From Polaribacter sp. (GTDB taxonomy: Bacteria; Bacteroidota; Bacteroidia; Flavobacteriales; Flavobacteriaceae), in assembly GCA_018663625.1 (NCBI GenBank), contig JABJPX010000001.1, forward strand, positions 62,001-126,000: DNA of 64,000 nt, written 5' to 3'. Positions 8,425 through 16,433 of this stretch are shown piece by piece. Position numbers and translations under genes: made by a program. The notes below the pieces were generated by a model. The model made no database searches, was not told where the DNA came from, and saw nothing but the letters and a program-made list of their open reading frames with translations. Every line of letters begins with the position of its first letter. The first letter of the stretch is position 1.

Positions 8425-10632
8425 TTATTTTTTTGATTTTTCTACAAACTCCAATTTATCAATTGTTGTTTTTGTGGTAAAAAAACCATAGTTAATTTCC
8501 ACTTTTTTCTTTTCAATTTTATCAATGGTTCCAATCGTATTTGAGCCAACAACACGCACACGATCGTTTATCTTAAAGATATATGCCGCTTTTTCTTTTG
8601 CTACTTTTGCAGCAACTACCTTTTTCTCTTTGCGAACTTCAACCACTTTTTGTAAAACTTCTTTTTCAACTTTCTCTATGACCTGTCGCATTTGTTTTTC
8701 AACGGTTTTAGCTTTTTGTTTTTGAGTTTTGGTGGTCAGTTTTTCAGGATTTTTCTTAGCGCGTTTTACTTTTTCATCGGCAACCCATTTGTTGAAATTG
8801 GTTGTAAGTTCTTTTTTATTATTGGTTTGAAAATATTTATTCAATAACTCATTTGTTTTTCTTCCTAAAGACAACATTTTCTGATTGTTGTCATACAATT
8901 CTTGAAAACCAGCTAATTTTGCCTGAATCTTATCATCTTTTTCTTGCAAGCTCTCTAGATGTTCTTGTCCTTGTATCTTTTGTTTCTCTAAGTTGTCTGA
9001 GTTTTTCTGCAATCGGTTTCTTTCTTTTTGCAGTTTAGAAATGGTTTTGTCCAACCTAATTTTTTCTGTTTCTACTCGCTTTTTAGCTTTGTTGATAATG
9101 CTATATGGAATTCCATTTTTCTGCGCCACTTCAAAGGTGAATGAGCTTCCTGCTTGTCCGATAAACAATTTGTACAACGGCTCCAAAGAACGCTCGTCAA
9201 ACTGCATGTTTGCGTTGGTTACATTTTCCAATTCATTAGCCAATACCTTCAAATTGGAGTAGTGGGTGGTAATGATTCCAAAGGCTCCATAATTGTAAAA
9301 TTCTTCTAAGAAAATCTCCGCCAATGCACCTCCTAATTCTGGATCAGATCCAGTACCAAATTCATCAATTAGAAATAAGGTTTCTGCGTTGCACTTTCTT
9401 AAAAAAGCACGCATGTTTTTTAGTCGATAACTATAGGTACTTAGCTGATTTTCTATGGATTGATTGTCTCCAATGTCAGTAAGAATACTTTCAAAAATAT
9501 AGGTTTCACTTCGTTCATCAACAGGAATTAAAAGACCGCTTTGTAGCATAATCTGCAGCAAACCAATGGTTTTTAACGTGATGCTTTTTCCACCTGCATT
9601 GGGGCCAGAAATTACAATAATTTGCTGTTTTTGATTCAATTGAATCGTTTGCGGAATCGTTTCGATCTGCTGCTGCATGTTTTTTCGCCACAAAACAGGA
9701 TGTAGTGCATTTTTAAAATAGATCTTCTTTTCTTTGGATATTTTTGGCAAAACAGCATTGCTTTCTTTGGCGTATTTTGCTTTCGCTCCAACAGCATCTA
9801 TGTGCGTTAAATAGGCAAGGTACTCTTCTAAAAGCGATCTCATAGGGCGAATTGTAGTCGCCAATTCACGTAATATTTTTACAACTTCTTGTTTTTCTTC
9901 ATAAACTAAATTTTGGTATTCTCTACTATAAGCAAGGGTTGCCTGCGGAGCAATGTAGACGATTCCACCAGACTTTGAAGACCCTAACAAACTTCCTGAA
10001 ACTTTTCTTCGATACATGGCTTTTACGGCCAATACTCTTTGGTTGTCTACAACAGTTTCTTTGATGTCATCTAAAAAACCAGCCCCAATAGATTTTGACA
10101 AAGCACTGGTAAAACTTGCACCAATTTTTCCTCGCACATGATTGATGTCCTTTCGAATTTGCTTTAAACTACTTGAAGCATTGTTTTTTACTTCACCACT
10201 TAGCTCGATAATTTTTTTAATCTCATCGTCGATATAGCTAGTGAATTCAATCTTCTGTGTGAGGTCAAAAAAAGTTGGAAACTGTACTTTAAATTTCTTA
10301 AAAAACTTAAGATGTTCATTGACAGTTAGTGAAGTGGCGGCTATTTTTAGAAATGCCGTGGTTTCTATAAAACTATTTTCAATTTTCAAACGCTTTACAC
10401 TCTCGGTAACATCGTCAAACCCATGGTTGGGAACACGATTTTCACTTTGAAAGGAAGAAAGGTATTCGTTGACCAAATTCAATTCTTTAAAAAGTCCTTT
10501 TTTGTAGGTAATCGGAGTTGTTTCGAAGACACGTTCTTTCCCTAGCCCAGTAATACAATGTTCTGCTACATGCTGTAAAACCGTTGCAAACTCTAAATCT
10601 TGTAATGTTTTATTTGAAATATTTGGTATCAA
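8425..10632 (-). CDS. mutS2: MutS2-family DNA-binding ATPase without Smr domain
   Basis: A 735-residue MutS2 protein. The core and lever region is followed by the ATPase: Walker A GPNAGGKS at residues 343-350, Walker B LFLIDE at 419-424, and EFGTGSDPE. A long charged coiled coil follows from about residue 515. MutS2 proteins act on recombination intermediates or collided ribosomes rather than in mismatch repair. The usual C-terminal Smr nuclease domain is absent: the protein ends in a Lys-rich tail and a KOW-like beta-strand segment (INDRVRVVGSNTIGTID). It converges on the sucrose-phosphorylase gene. Confidence 0.92.
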   Translation of the reverse strand: MIPNISNKTLQDLEFATVLQHVAEHCITGLGKERVFETTPITYKKGLFKELNLVNEYLSSFQSENRVPNHGFDDVTESVKRLKIENSFIETTAFLKIAATSLTVNEHLKFFKKFKVQFPTFFDLTQKIEFTSYIDDEIKKIIELSGEVKNNASSSLKQIRKDINHVRGKIGASFTSALSKSIGAGFLDDIKETVVDNQRVLAVKAMYRRKVSGSLLGSSKSGGIVYIAPQATLAYSREYQNLVYEEKQEVVKILRELATTIRPMRSLLEEYLAYLTHIDAVGAKAKYAKESNAVLPKISKEKKIYFKNALHPVLWRKNMQQQIETIPQTIQLNQKQQIIVISGPNAGGKSITLKTIGLLQIMLQSGLLIPVDERSETYIFESILTDIGDNQSIENQLSTYSYRLKNMRAFLRKCNAETLFLIDEFGTGSDPELGGALAEIFLEEFYNYGAFGIITTHYSNLKVLANELENVTNANMQFDERSLEPLYKLFIGQAGSSFTFEVAQKNGIPYSIINKAKKRVETEKIRLDKTISKLQKERNRLQKNSDNLEKQKIQGQEHLESLQEKDDKIQAKLAGFQELYDNNQKMLSLGRKTNELLNKYFQTNNKKELTTNFNKWVADEKVKRAKKNPEKLTTKTQKQKAKTVEKQMRQVIEKVEKEVLQKVVEVRKEKKVVAAKVAKEKAAYIFKINDRVRVVGSNTIGTIDKIEKKKVEINYGFFTTKTTIDKLEFVEKSKK

Positions 10633-10757
10633 TTTTGTAATTTTGAGGTATTAAAATTCTGAGACAAGCATTTTACCTATGACGATAATAACACTATCGA
10701 CTTTGATCTAGGAACGCTACGAAATACTTTTAAATTCATTTACAAAAATAAGAAACA

Positions 10758-11420
10758 ATGCAGGTAAAAATTGCCGATAGCTGGAAAAATATACTTCAAA
10801 ATGAATTTGAGAAAGCTTATTTTAAAAAGTTGGCTGATTTTGTATCTACAGAATATAAAAAGAACTCTTGTTTTCCGAATGAAGAAGCCATATTTGCAGC
10901 CTTTAATTTTTGTTCTTTTGATGCCTTAAAAGTGGTAATTATTGGTCAAGATCCCTACCATGGGGAAGGACAGGCAAATGGATTGTGTTTTTCTGTAAAA
11001 GAGGGAATTAAATATCCTCCTTCTTTGCAGAACATCTTTAAAGAATTGACTACGGACTTATCCTGTGAGTTTCCTAATACAGGGAATTTAGAAAATTGGG
11101 CAAAACAAGGTGTTTTGTTGTTAAATGCAACGTTAACAGTGCGGGCACAGGAACCAGGAAGTCATCAGAAACAAGGTTGGGAGATTTTTACAGATGCTAC
11201 TATTGCACAAATTTCGCAACAAAAAGAAAATGTTGTTTTTTTACTTTGGGGCAAGTTTGCAGAAAGTAAAATAAAACTGATTGATCTTTCGAAACATACC
11301 GTTTTTACCGCACCACATCCGTCACCTTTAGGTGCTTGGAGAGGATGGTTTGGAAGCAAGCATTTTTCGAAAACAAATGCAGTTTTAAAATCGCTTGATA
11401 AAAAGGAAATTAACTGGTGA
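10758..11420 (+). CDS. ung: uracil-DNA glycosylase, family 1
   Basis: A 220-residue uracil-DNA glycosylase that removes uracil from DNA to start base-excision repair. The water-activating loop GQDPYHGEGQANGL carries catalytic D65. The DNA-intercalation loop HPSPLGAWRGWFG carries H187. Length and motif order match E. coli Ung. It is transcribed divergently from mutS2, 125 bases away. Confidence 0.97.
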   Translation: MQVKIADSWKNILQNEFEKAYFKKLADFVSTEYKKNSCFPNEEAIFAAFNFCSFDALKVVIIGQDPYHGEGQANGLCFSVKEGIKYPPSLQNIFKELTTDLSCEFPNTGNLENWAKQGVLLLNATLTVRAQEPGSHQKQGWEIFTDATIAQISQQKENVVFLLWGKFAESKIKLIDLSKHTVFTAPHPSPLGAWRGWFGSKHFSKTNAVLKSLDKKEINW

Positions 11421-11517
11421 TTTCCTACTAGACGTAATGCTTCCTAAAAAAATGGAAAATCTAAAAATAGGAGGGTGTTATTGGTATTACTTTGATTGAA
11501 ATTATGCAGACATACAA

Positions 11518-11655
11518 TTAACTAAAATCCATTTCTTGTGTGCTTATTTCAATCGGCGAATTATCTGCTAAACCACACGAACTACTTGTGCTTCGACAGG
11601 ATGATACACAAAGGATTCCTAAAATACAAATTACAATACTAATTGCTTTTTTCAT
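11518..11655 (-). CDS. small lipoprotein, 45 residues
   Basis: A short gene starting at the ATG complementary to 11653-11655 and ending in TAA. The product has a short basic N-terminus, a hydrophobic stretch (ISIVICILGILC) and the lipobox VSSC with lipidated C20. RSTSSSCGLADN and a short acidic tail follow. It starts 17 bases after the binding-protein-fold gene and is probably the last gene of that operon. A motif with the form SC-R-(Ser-rich)-CGLA appears familiar from small flavobacterial lipoproteins. Its function is unknown. Confidence 0.7.
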   Translation of the reverse strand: MKKAISIVICILGILCVSSCRSTSSSCGLADNSPIEISTQEMDFS

Positions 11656-11672
11656 GGGATTTCTTTTACAGG

Positions 11673-12533
11673 TTAAATGTACATATTTTTTATAAAATCT
11701 GCTGAATTTTTCTTCTTTTTGATAACGTTAAGAGTAATCATTTTATTTTGAATGCGTGTAATTAAATTCTTGGTGATGGGTTTTCCTGCATTCCATTTTG
11801 TGATTTTTAACCATTTTTGAATGTCGGATAGCTGTTGTTCGTATCTATTTGCTAGTACTTCATCGATATTCATTGTTTTTTTAAAATCTTTGTTTGCAGT
11901 ATTAATGATCTTTAAAACTGTTTGAACATCCTTAAAATTCGTTGCTAGAACTTCATCTCTAACGACTACAACAAAACAAGGCCAAGGAGTAGGGCAGTCG
12001 CCAATTCTTCTGAAAATACCATTGTCTACAAACGGTTTCGTTGTAAAATGTTCCCACATAAAATAATCTGCCTCGCCATTTACAAGTGCATCAATACCAC
12101 CTTGTAAATTCCCAACGACTTTAAATTGTAGTTTTTCAATATTCCAACCCTGTTGATGTGCATTTACAATGGCCATTAAATGCGATCCAGAACCAAATCG
12201 ACTAATGGCTATAGTAGCGTGTTCCAAATCTTCCTTTTTTTGAAAGGATGAAGTTGCTGAAACATGAATTCCCCAGATTAAAGGAGTTTCTATGTAAGTT
12301 TGTACAATTTTAGAAGGGTTTCCAGCAGCAATGTCTTTGATGATGCCATCTGTTAACACAATCGCAATGTCTACCTCACCAGTTCGTAGGGCTTTGCACA
12401 TGGCACCTGTACCCCCTGGGAAATCTTTCCATCTCAGGTTGATGTTGTTTTTTATATATTCTTTGTTTTTTAATGTGACATACCAGGGATAATTAAAATG
12501 CTCTGGAACGCCAGCTACAGTTAAATCAACCAT
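11673..12533 (-). CDS. cytosolic periplasmic-binding-protein-fold protein (NMT1/THI5-like)
   Basis: A 286-residue protein resembling substrate-binding proteins of nitrate/sulfonate/taurine ABC transporters. It shows an N-terminal strand (DLTVAGVPEH), FPGGTGAMCKALRTGEVDIAI, an ISRFGSGSHLMA segment and GGIDALVNGEADYFMWE. It has no signal peptide or lipobox, and no ABC permease or ATPase gene lies beside it. A cytosolic role is therefore likely, either as a sensor or as an enzyme on this fold; THI5 and MqnA/MqnD are precedents. Its start codon directly abuts the stop of the nucleoside phosphorylase gene, so the two are co-transcribed. The ligand is unknown. Confidence 0.75.
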   Translation of the reverse strand: MVDLTVAGVPEHFNYPWYVTLKNKEYIKNNINLRWKDFPGGTGAMCKALRTGEVDIAIVLTDGIIKDIAAGNPSKIVQTYIETPLIWGIHVSATSSFQKKEDLEHATIAISRFGSGSHLMAIVNAHQQGWNIEKLQFKVVGNLQGGIDALVNGEADYFMWEHFTTKPFVDNGIFRRIGDCPTPWPCFVVVVRDEVLATNFKDVQTVLKIINTANKDFKKTMNIDEVLANRYEQQLSDIQKWLKITKWNAGKPITKNLITRIQNKMITLNVIKKKKNSADFIKNMYI

Positions 12534-13403
12534 TTATACTACTAATTTATTCAACGTATACACTATTAAATCTTCAACTACTTTGTTGTAGTCTTTACTA
12601 AAAGTTCCAAGGGCTCTGTTGGCAATTATTGCATTCATAGAACAGGCATTGTGACCTAGCAATTTGCACAAGCCATAAATAGCAGAAGTCTCCATTTCTA
12701 AGTTGGTGACTCGTACTCCGTTGTGTTGAAATTGGTCTATTTTAGTATTCAATTCAGCATCCTGAAGCGCTAAGCGCAATACTCTGCCCTGCGGACCATA
12801 AAAGCCTCCAGCAGTTGCAGTCATCCCTTTATAAATAATTTTTGAGGATAATTTATCTTCGAGTTTTTGACTGTTTTCAATCACCAAAGGGGCATGTTTT
12901 TGAGAACTCCAATTGGTGTGTTTTGCAAAGGCAGTTGCGAGTTCTGTGTCTGAAATTGCTGCTGTTTGATACGCGTGTAGCATTCCGTTTAAATCCAATG
13001 CATGCGTACTCATTAAAAACGAATCTACGGGAATGTCTTTTTGCAAAGATCCTGAAGTACCAATTCGAACAATGTTTAACGAAGTAAATGTTTCTTTTAA
13101 TGTTCTTGTTGCTAGATTGATATTTACAATTGCATCCAATTCATTTAAAACAATGTCGATATTGTCCGGTCCAATTCCTGTTGAAATCACAGAGATTCTT
13201 TTTCCTTTGTATGTTCCGGTAGTGGTTTTGAATTCTCTTTTTTGAGTGGTAAATTCTATCGTATCAAATAAGTGGGTAATCTTATCAACTCGATCTTGAT
13301 CTCCAACAAAAATAATGTCTTTAGCAATATTTTCTGGTTTCAAGTTCAGATGATAGATACTACCATCTTCATTTAAAATTAATTCGGATTGTTGTATTGC
13401 CAT
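12534..13403 (-). CDS. nucleoside phosphorylase, uridine-phosphorylase-like
   Basis: A 289-residue member of the PNP/UDP family 1 phosphorylases. It has the phosphate-binding motif VGDQDRV near residue 33, ISTGIGPDNID, the central VRIGTSGSLQ, and the NLEMETSAIYGL motif that contacts the nucleoside ribose. It should release the base and ribose 1-phosphate from a nucleoside, probably uridine. It starts 9 bases after the SUI1-like gene and abuts the next gene, forming an operon. Futalosine hydrolase is in the same superfamily, but the residues visible here favour pyrimidine-nucleoside phosphorolysis. Confidence 0.87.
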   Translation of the reverse strand: MAIQQSELILNEDGSIYHLNLKPENIAKDIIFVGDQDRVDKITHLFDTIEFTTQKREFKTTTGTYKGKRISVISTGIGPDNIDIVLNELDAIVNINLATRTLKETFTSLNIVRIGTSGSLQKDIPVDSFLMSTHALDLNGMLHAYQTAAISDTELATAFAKHTNWSSQKHAPLVIENSQKLEDKLSSKIIYKGMTATAGGFYGPQGRVLRLALQDAELNTKIDQFQHNGVRVTNLEMETSAIYGLCKLLGHNACSMNAIIANRALGTFSKDYNKVVEDLIVYTLNKLVV

Positions 13404-13412
13404 ATTGCTTTT

Positions 13413-13736
13413 TTAACCGCCAACGCGTTTTACTTTAAACCCTTTTTTGGTTAGCATGCCCATTATTTTGTCTCTAAAGTCTCCTTGTATGATAATTTTA
13501 TCTTCTTTAAAACTTCCACCTACACTAAGTTTTGTTTTAATTTCTTTTGTCAAGGTCTTGAAATCAGAAGTTGCCCCTGTATAGCCTTCTAAAATAGTAA
13601 TGGGTTTTCCTTTTCTTTTTTCATATTTGCAAATAATAGGATCCTCTTGTATCCAGATTGTCGAGGCATCTTTTATGGGTTCTGGAGATTCCTCATGCTC
13701 TGGGAATAAGTTTTTAAGTTGCTCTTTAAAATCCAT
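13413..13736 (-). CDS. translation initiation factor SUI1/eIF1-like protein (YciH)
   Basis: A 107-residue SUI1-domain protein. The C-terminal half carries the family core (KPITILEGYTG, KLSVGGSFKED, IIIQGDF) ending in KKGFKVKRVGG. Bacterial YciH-type proteins share the eIF1 fold and bind the small ribosomal subunit; the physiological role is not settled. It is the first gene of the operon with the nucleoside phosphorylase and the binding-protein-fold protein. Confidence 0.88.
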   Translation of the reverse strand: MDFKEQLKNLFPEHEESPEPIKDASTIWIQEDPIICKYEKRKGKPITILEGYTGATSDFKTLTKEIKTKLSVGGSFKEDKIIIQGDFRDKIMGMLTKKGFKVKRVGG

Positions 13737-13815
13737 TTTTATAATTTGTAGTATTCAGTTTTAGTTGCAGTATTCAGTTTGGTGTATCCTCTTTACTGAT
13801 CTTTAAAACAGTGAT

Positions 13816-14763
13816 CTATTTTTTTAAGCCTAATTCCTTTAAACGTTGATTTAAAAAATCACCAGCAGTAATGTCCTCGTATTTTTTTGGATTTGCTTCA
13901 TCAATACAATTCTCTAAAACATCTAATTTCATTGCGGATATTGGATGTAAAAAAAACGGAATAGAATAACGCGATGTTCCCCACATTTCTTTGGGAGGGT
14001 TTGTCACTCTATGTATGGTCGATTTTAACTTGTTATTACTATGTCTTGACAACATATCTCCCACATTAATCATTAATTCATCGGGTGCTGCAACGGCATC
14101 AATCCATTCTCCTTTATGGTTTTGAACCTGCAAGCCTTTTCCTTGCGCTCCCATTAATAAAGTAATGAGATTAATATCTCCATGTGCGGCAGCTCTTTCG
14201 GCTCCTTTCGGTTCTGTTTCTATTGGTGGATAATGGATCGGTCGTAGGATGCTATTTCCATTTTTGATGAAGTTGTCAAAATAAGTTTCTTCCAATCCTA
14301 AGTGAAGGGATAAAGAACGCAATACATATTTCGCTGTTTTTTCTAACATTTGGTAGGTTTGTTTGCCTATTTCATTAAAACGGGCTAGCTCTTCTACAGT
14401 TACGTTATCTGGGTATTCTTCTGCATATTTTGAAGCTTTGTCTACATATTGTCCAAAATGCCAAAACTCTTTCAAATCTCCTTCTTTTCTTCCTTTTGCA
14501 GACTCTTTCCCAAAAGAAACATAGCCTCTTTGACCTCCGATACCTGGAATTTCATATTTTTCTTTTACAGCAACCGGCAAGTCAAAAAAGTTTTTAATTT
14601 CTTGATAGAGGTTTTCAACCAGTGCTTCGTCTAAAAAATGTCCTTTTAACGCTACAAATCCAATGTTTTCATAAGCATGACCAATTTCATTGATGAATTT
14701 CTCTTTTCTTATGGGGTCATTAGAAAGAAAGTCGGCTAAATTTACGCTGGGTATTTTATTCAT
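13816..14763 (-). CDS. 2-oxoglutarate/Fe(II) oxygenase, isopenicillin-N-synthase family
   Basis: A 315-residue non-haem iron oxygenase. The N-terminal DIOX_N segment (FINEIGHAYENIGFVALKGH) is followed by the double-stranded beta-helix. The iron ligands are H194 and D196 (HGDINLITLL) and H251 (STIHRV), with R265 and S267 (SRYSIPF) for the 2-oxoglutarate carboxylate. The set is complete, so the enzyme should be active. The substrate is unknown; no biosynthetic neighbours are present. Confidence 0.88.
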   Translation of the reverse strand: MNKIPSVNLADFLSNDPIRKEKFINEIGHAYENIGFVALKGHFLDEALVENLYQEIKNFFDLPVAVKEKYEIPGIGGQRGYVSFGKESAKGRKEGDLKEFWHFGQYVDKASKYAEEYPDNVTVEELARFNEIGKQTYQMLEKTAKYVLRSLSLHLGLEETYFDNFIKNGNSILRPIHYPPIETEPKGAERAAAHGDINLITLLMGAQGKGLQVQNHKGEWIDAVAAPDELMINVGDMLSRHSNNKLKSTIHRVTNPPKEMWGTSRYSIPFFLHPISAMKLDVLENCIDEANPKKYEDITAGDFLNQRLKELGLKK

Positions 14764-14819
14764 AGGTATCTGATTTAATAAAATATGTTTTAAAGTTACA
14801 AAAAATAGGTGGAATGGAA

Positions 14820-15524
14820 TTATTTTTTCGTGAATGGAATTAAGTATGAGATCGTATAGTTAAATCCAAAACCGGTGCCACTTTCAAAAATTCTACCGAA
14901 ACCCGGAGCAAAAAGTGTTTTAAAATTTTCTGGATCGTTTACCGCCAGTACTATTTTATAGGAGATACTTGTACTCACAAATAAGTTCCGTAAAGTTTCT
15001 ACTTTTATCCCCACAATAAATTCGGTCCAATGTGCCGTTAATCCGCTGTCTGTAATGGATGCATTTATAGATTCTGATGGAAAATAGAGTGAATTTACAT
15101 TGGGAGTATAGCTGTTTAAGGTTTGATCGAATATGCCCAACCCATAGCGAACCCCTGTAAAAATTTCGTTGTTCATGTCTAACCAATTGTCATATGCATT
15201 GTAGTTAAAACCAACACGGATATAATTTCCTTTGGAAGTTGAATTGGAATATTCTTCAACTGAAGTTTTCTCTTCAAAGCCTATTTCTGCGGCAATGTAT
15301 ATTTTTTTATTTATTCGATAATCGGCTACCAATTCAAAACCGGTATAATTTCCATTAAATGAAGCTAATATAGGTTTGCTAATGTCAGCACCCAATCTTA
15401 GTCCGTAGGCGGTTTTATAAACTAAAGAATCCTTCTCTTCTGATGGAACTTCCATAGCTTTCTCTTGTGCATACCCAAGCGAACAAAACAATAAGAAAAT
15501 AAAACTAATGGAATATCTGAACAT
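14820..15524 (-). CDS. DUF6048-like outer-membrane beta-barrel protein
   Basis: A 234-residue exported protein with a signal peptide ending at GYAQ. After it come alternating strands typical of a small outer-membrane barrel, with aromatic-rich ends such as GFGFNYTISYLIPF. It overlaps the upstream lipoprotein gene by 20 bases. This lipoprotein/barrel pair next to rlmD fits the flavobacterial DUF6452/DUF6048 pair as I recall it. The function is not known, and the family name is from memory. Confidence 0.65.
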   Translation of the reverse strand: MFRYSISFIFLLFCSLGYAQEKAMEVPSEEKDSLVYKTAYGLRLGADISKPILASFNGNYTGFELVADYRINKKIYIAAEIGFEEKTSVEEYSNSTSKGNYIRVGFNYNAYDNWLDMNNEIFTGVRYGLGIFDQTLNSYTPNVNSLYFPSESINASITDSGLTAHWTEFIVGIKVETLRNLFVSTSISYKIVLAVNDPENFKTLFAPGFGRIFESGTGFGFNYTISYLIPFTKK

Positions 15525-15990
15525 GTGCTGTGTTTTGATGGTCTATCGTTGTGAGGGGAGCAGGGGTAAAATCTTGAATCCAACTCGTATCTGATGAAAA
15601 ACGAACATTGTTAAATATGATTCTAAAACCACATGATCTTGATACAAATTCTTCTTCTGGTGTGTATTGGATGGTAAGAGTAGCGGTTTCATTGCTGGCT
15701 AAATTTCCATCGAAATCATTTATTTTTAAATGATAAACAGTTTCTATTGTCGTAGTGTTTAATGGAATTGCAACACTGTCTAAAGCAACACTTCTATAGG
15801 TTGGAATGGTATCTTTTCCTGCAGCCCAAATAGACAAACGTTCGGTTTTTTTTAATTGATCTCGGTCGTTTGCGTCATAAAACCGTAGCACTAACTTAGG
15901 GGTTACTGGATCTTTGGTACAAAAATCGTCTTTCTCACAACCACTTAAAATAGCTGTACAAAGGATCAAAAGGAGGATACTTCTTTTCAT
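15505..15990 (-). CDS. DUF6452-like lipoprotein
   Basis: A 161-residue lipoprotein with lipobox ILSGC (lipidated C18), then an acidic linker (EKDDFCTKD) and a beta-rich domain. Cysteines at both ends of the domain (FCTKD and RSCGF) could form a disulfide in the periplasm. It overlaps the DUF6048-like gene by 20 bases, so the two products probably work together in the cell envelope. No function is known. Confidence 0.65.
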   Translation of the reverse strand: MKRSILLLILCTAILSGCEKDDFCTKDPVTPKLVLRFYDANDRDQLKKTERLSIWAAGKDTIPTYRSVALDSVAIPLNTTTIETVYHLKINDFDGNLASNETATLTIQYTPEEEFVSRSCGFRIIFNNVRFSSDTSWIQDFTPAPLTTIDHQNTAHVQIFH

Positions 15991-16034
15991 TAAAATGAAT
16001 TCTTAATAGTGTTCAAAAATACTAAATTAAGCTG

Positions 16035-16325
16035 CTATTCTTCTACTTCTACAATTTGATTGATTATCGTTGCCAATTGAAAGTCCAACTCAGTTACTCC
16101 GTCTGCATCATGCGTGGTTAGTTTAATGTCTAACGTATTGTATACATTGGTCCATTCTGGGTGATGATTCAATGCTTCACACTCAAACGCAATTCGATTC
16201 ATGGCAGACATACAATCTTTAAAGTTGTCAAACTCAAAATCGGTATGTAATGCATTGTCATAATAATCCCAATCTTGTAAAGAAGTTAATTTAGCTGCTA
16301 TTTCCTTTTCTGTTAGTTTTATCAT
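16035..16325 (-). CDS. 4a-hydroxytetrahydrobiopterin dehydratase (PCD/DCoH)
   Basis: A 96-residue pterin-4a-carbinolamine dehydratase that recycles the oxidised pterin cofactor of aromatic amino acid hydroxylases. The hallmark active-site stretch EALNHHPEWTNVYN is intact, followed by LTTHDADGVTELD. I place the start at the internal ATG complementary to 16323-16325 (MIKLTEKE), where family similarity begins. An upstream ATG at 16349 would add eight residues. No phenylalanine hydroxylase lies in the window. Confidence 0.93.
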   Translation of the reverse strand: MIKLTEKEIAAKLTSLQDWDYYDNALHTDFEFDNFKDCMSAMNRIAFECEALNHHPEWTNVYNTLDIKLTTHDADGVTELDFQLATIINQIVEVEE

Positions 16326-16433
16326 TTTAGTTGGCTTTATAATTTTCAATGTGTTCTCATTTTTTTTGTCTTGCTAAAATATCATCATTTTCAGGAAAAA
16401 CTGTTAATTCCGTCTAAATTATGACAATCCTTT

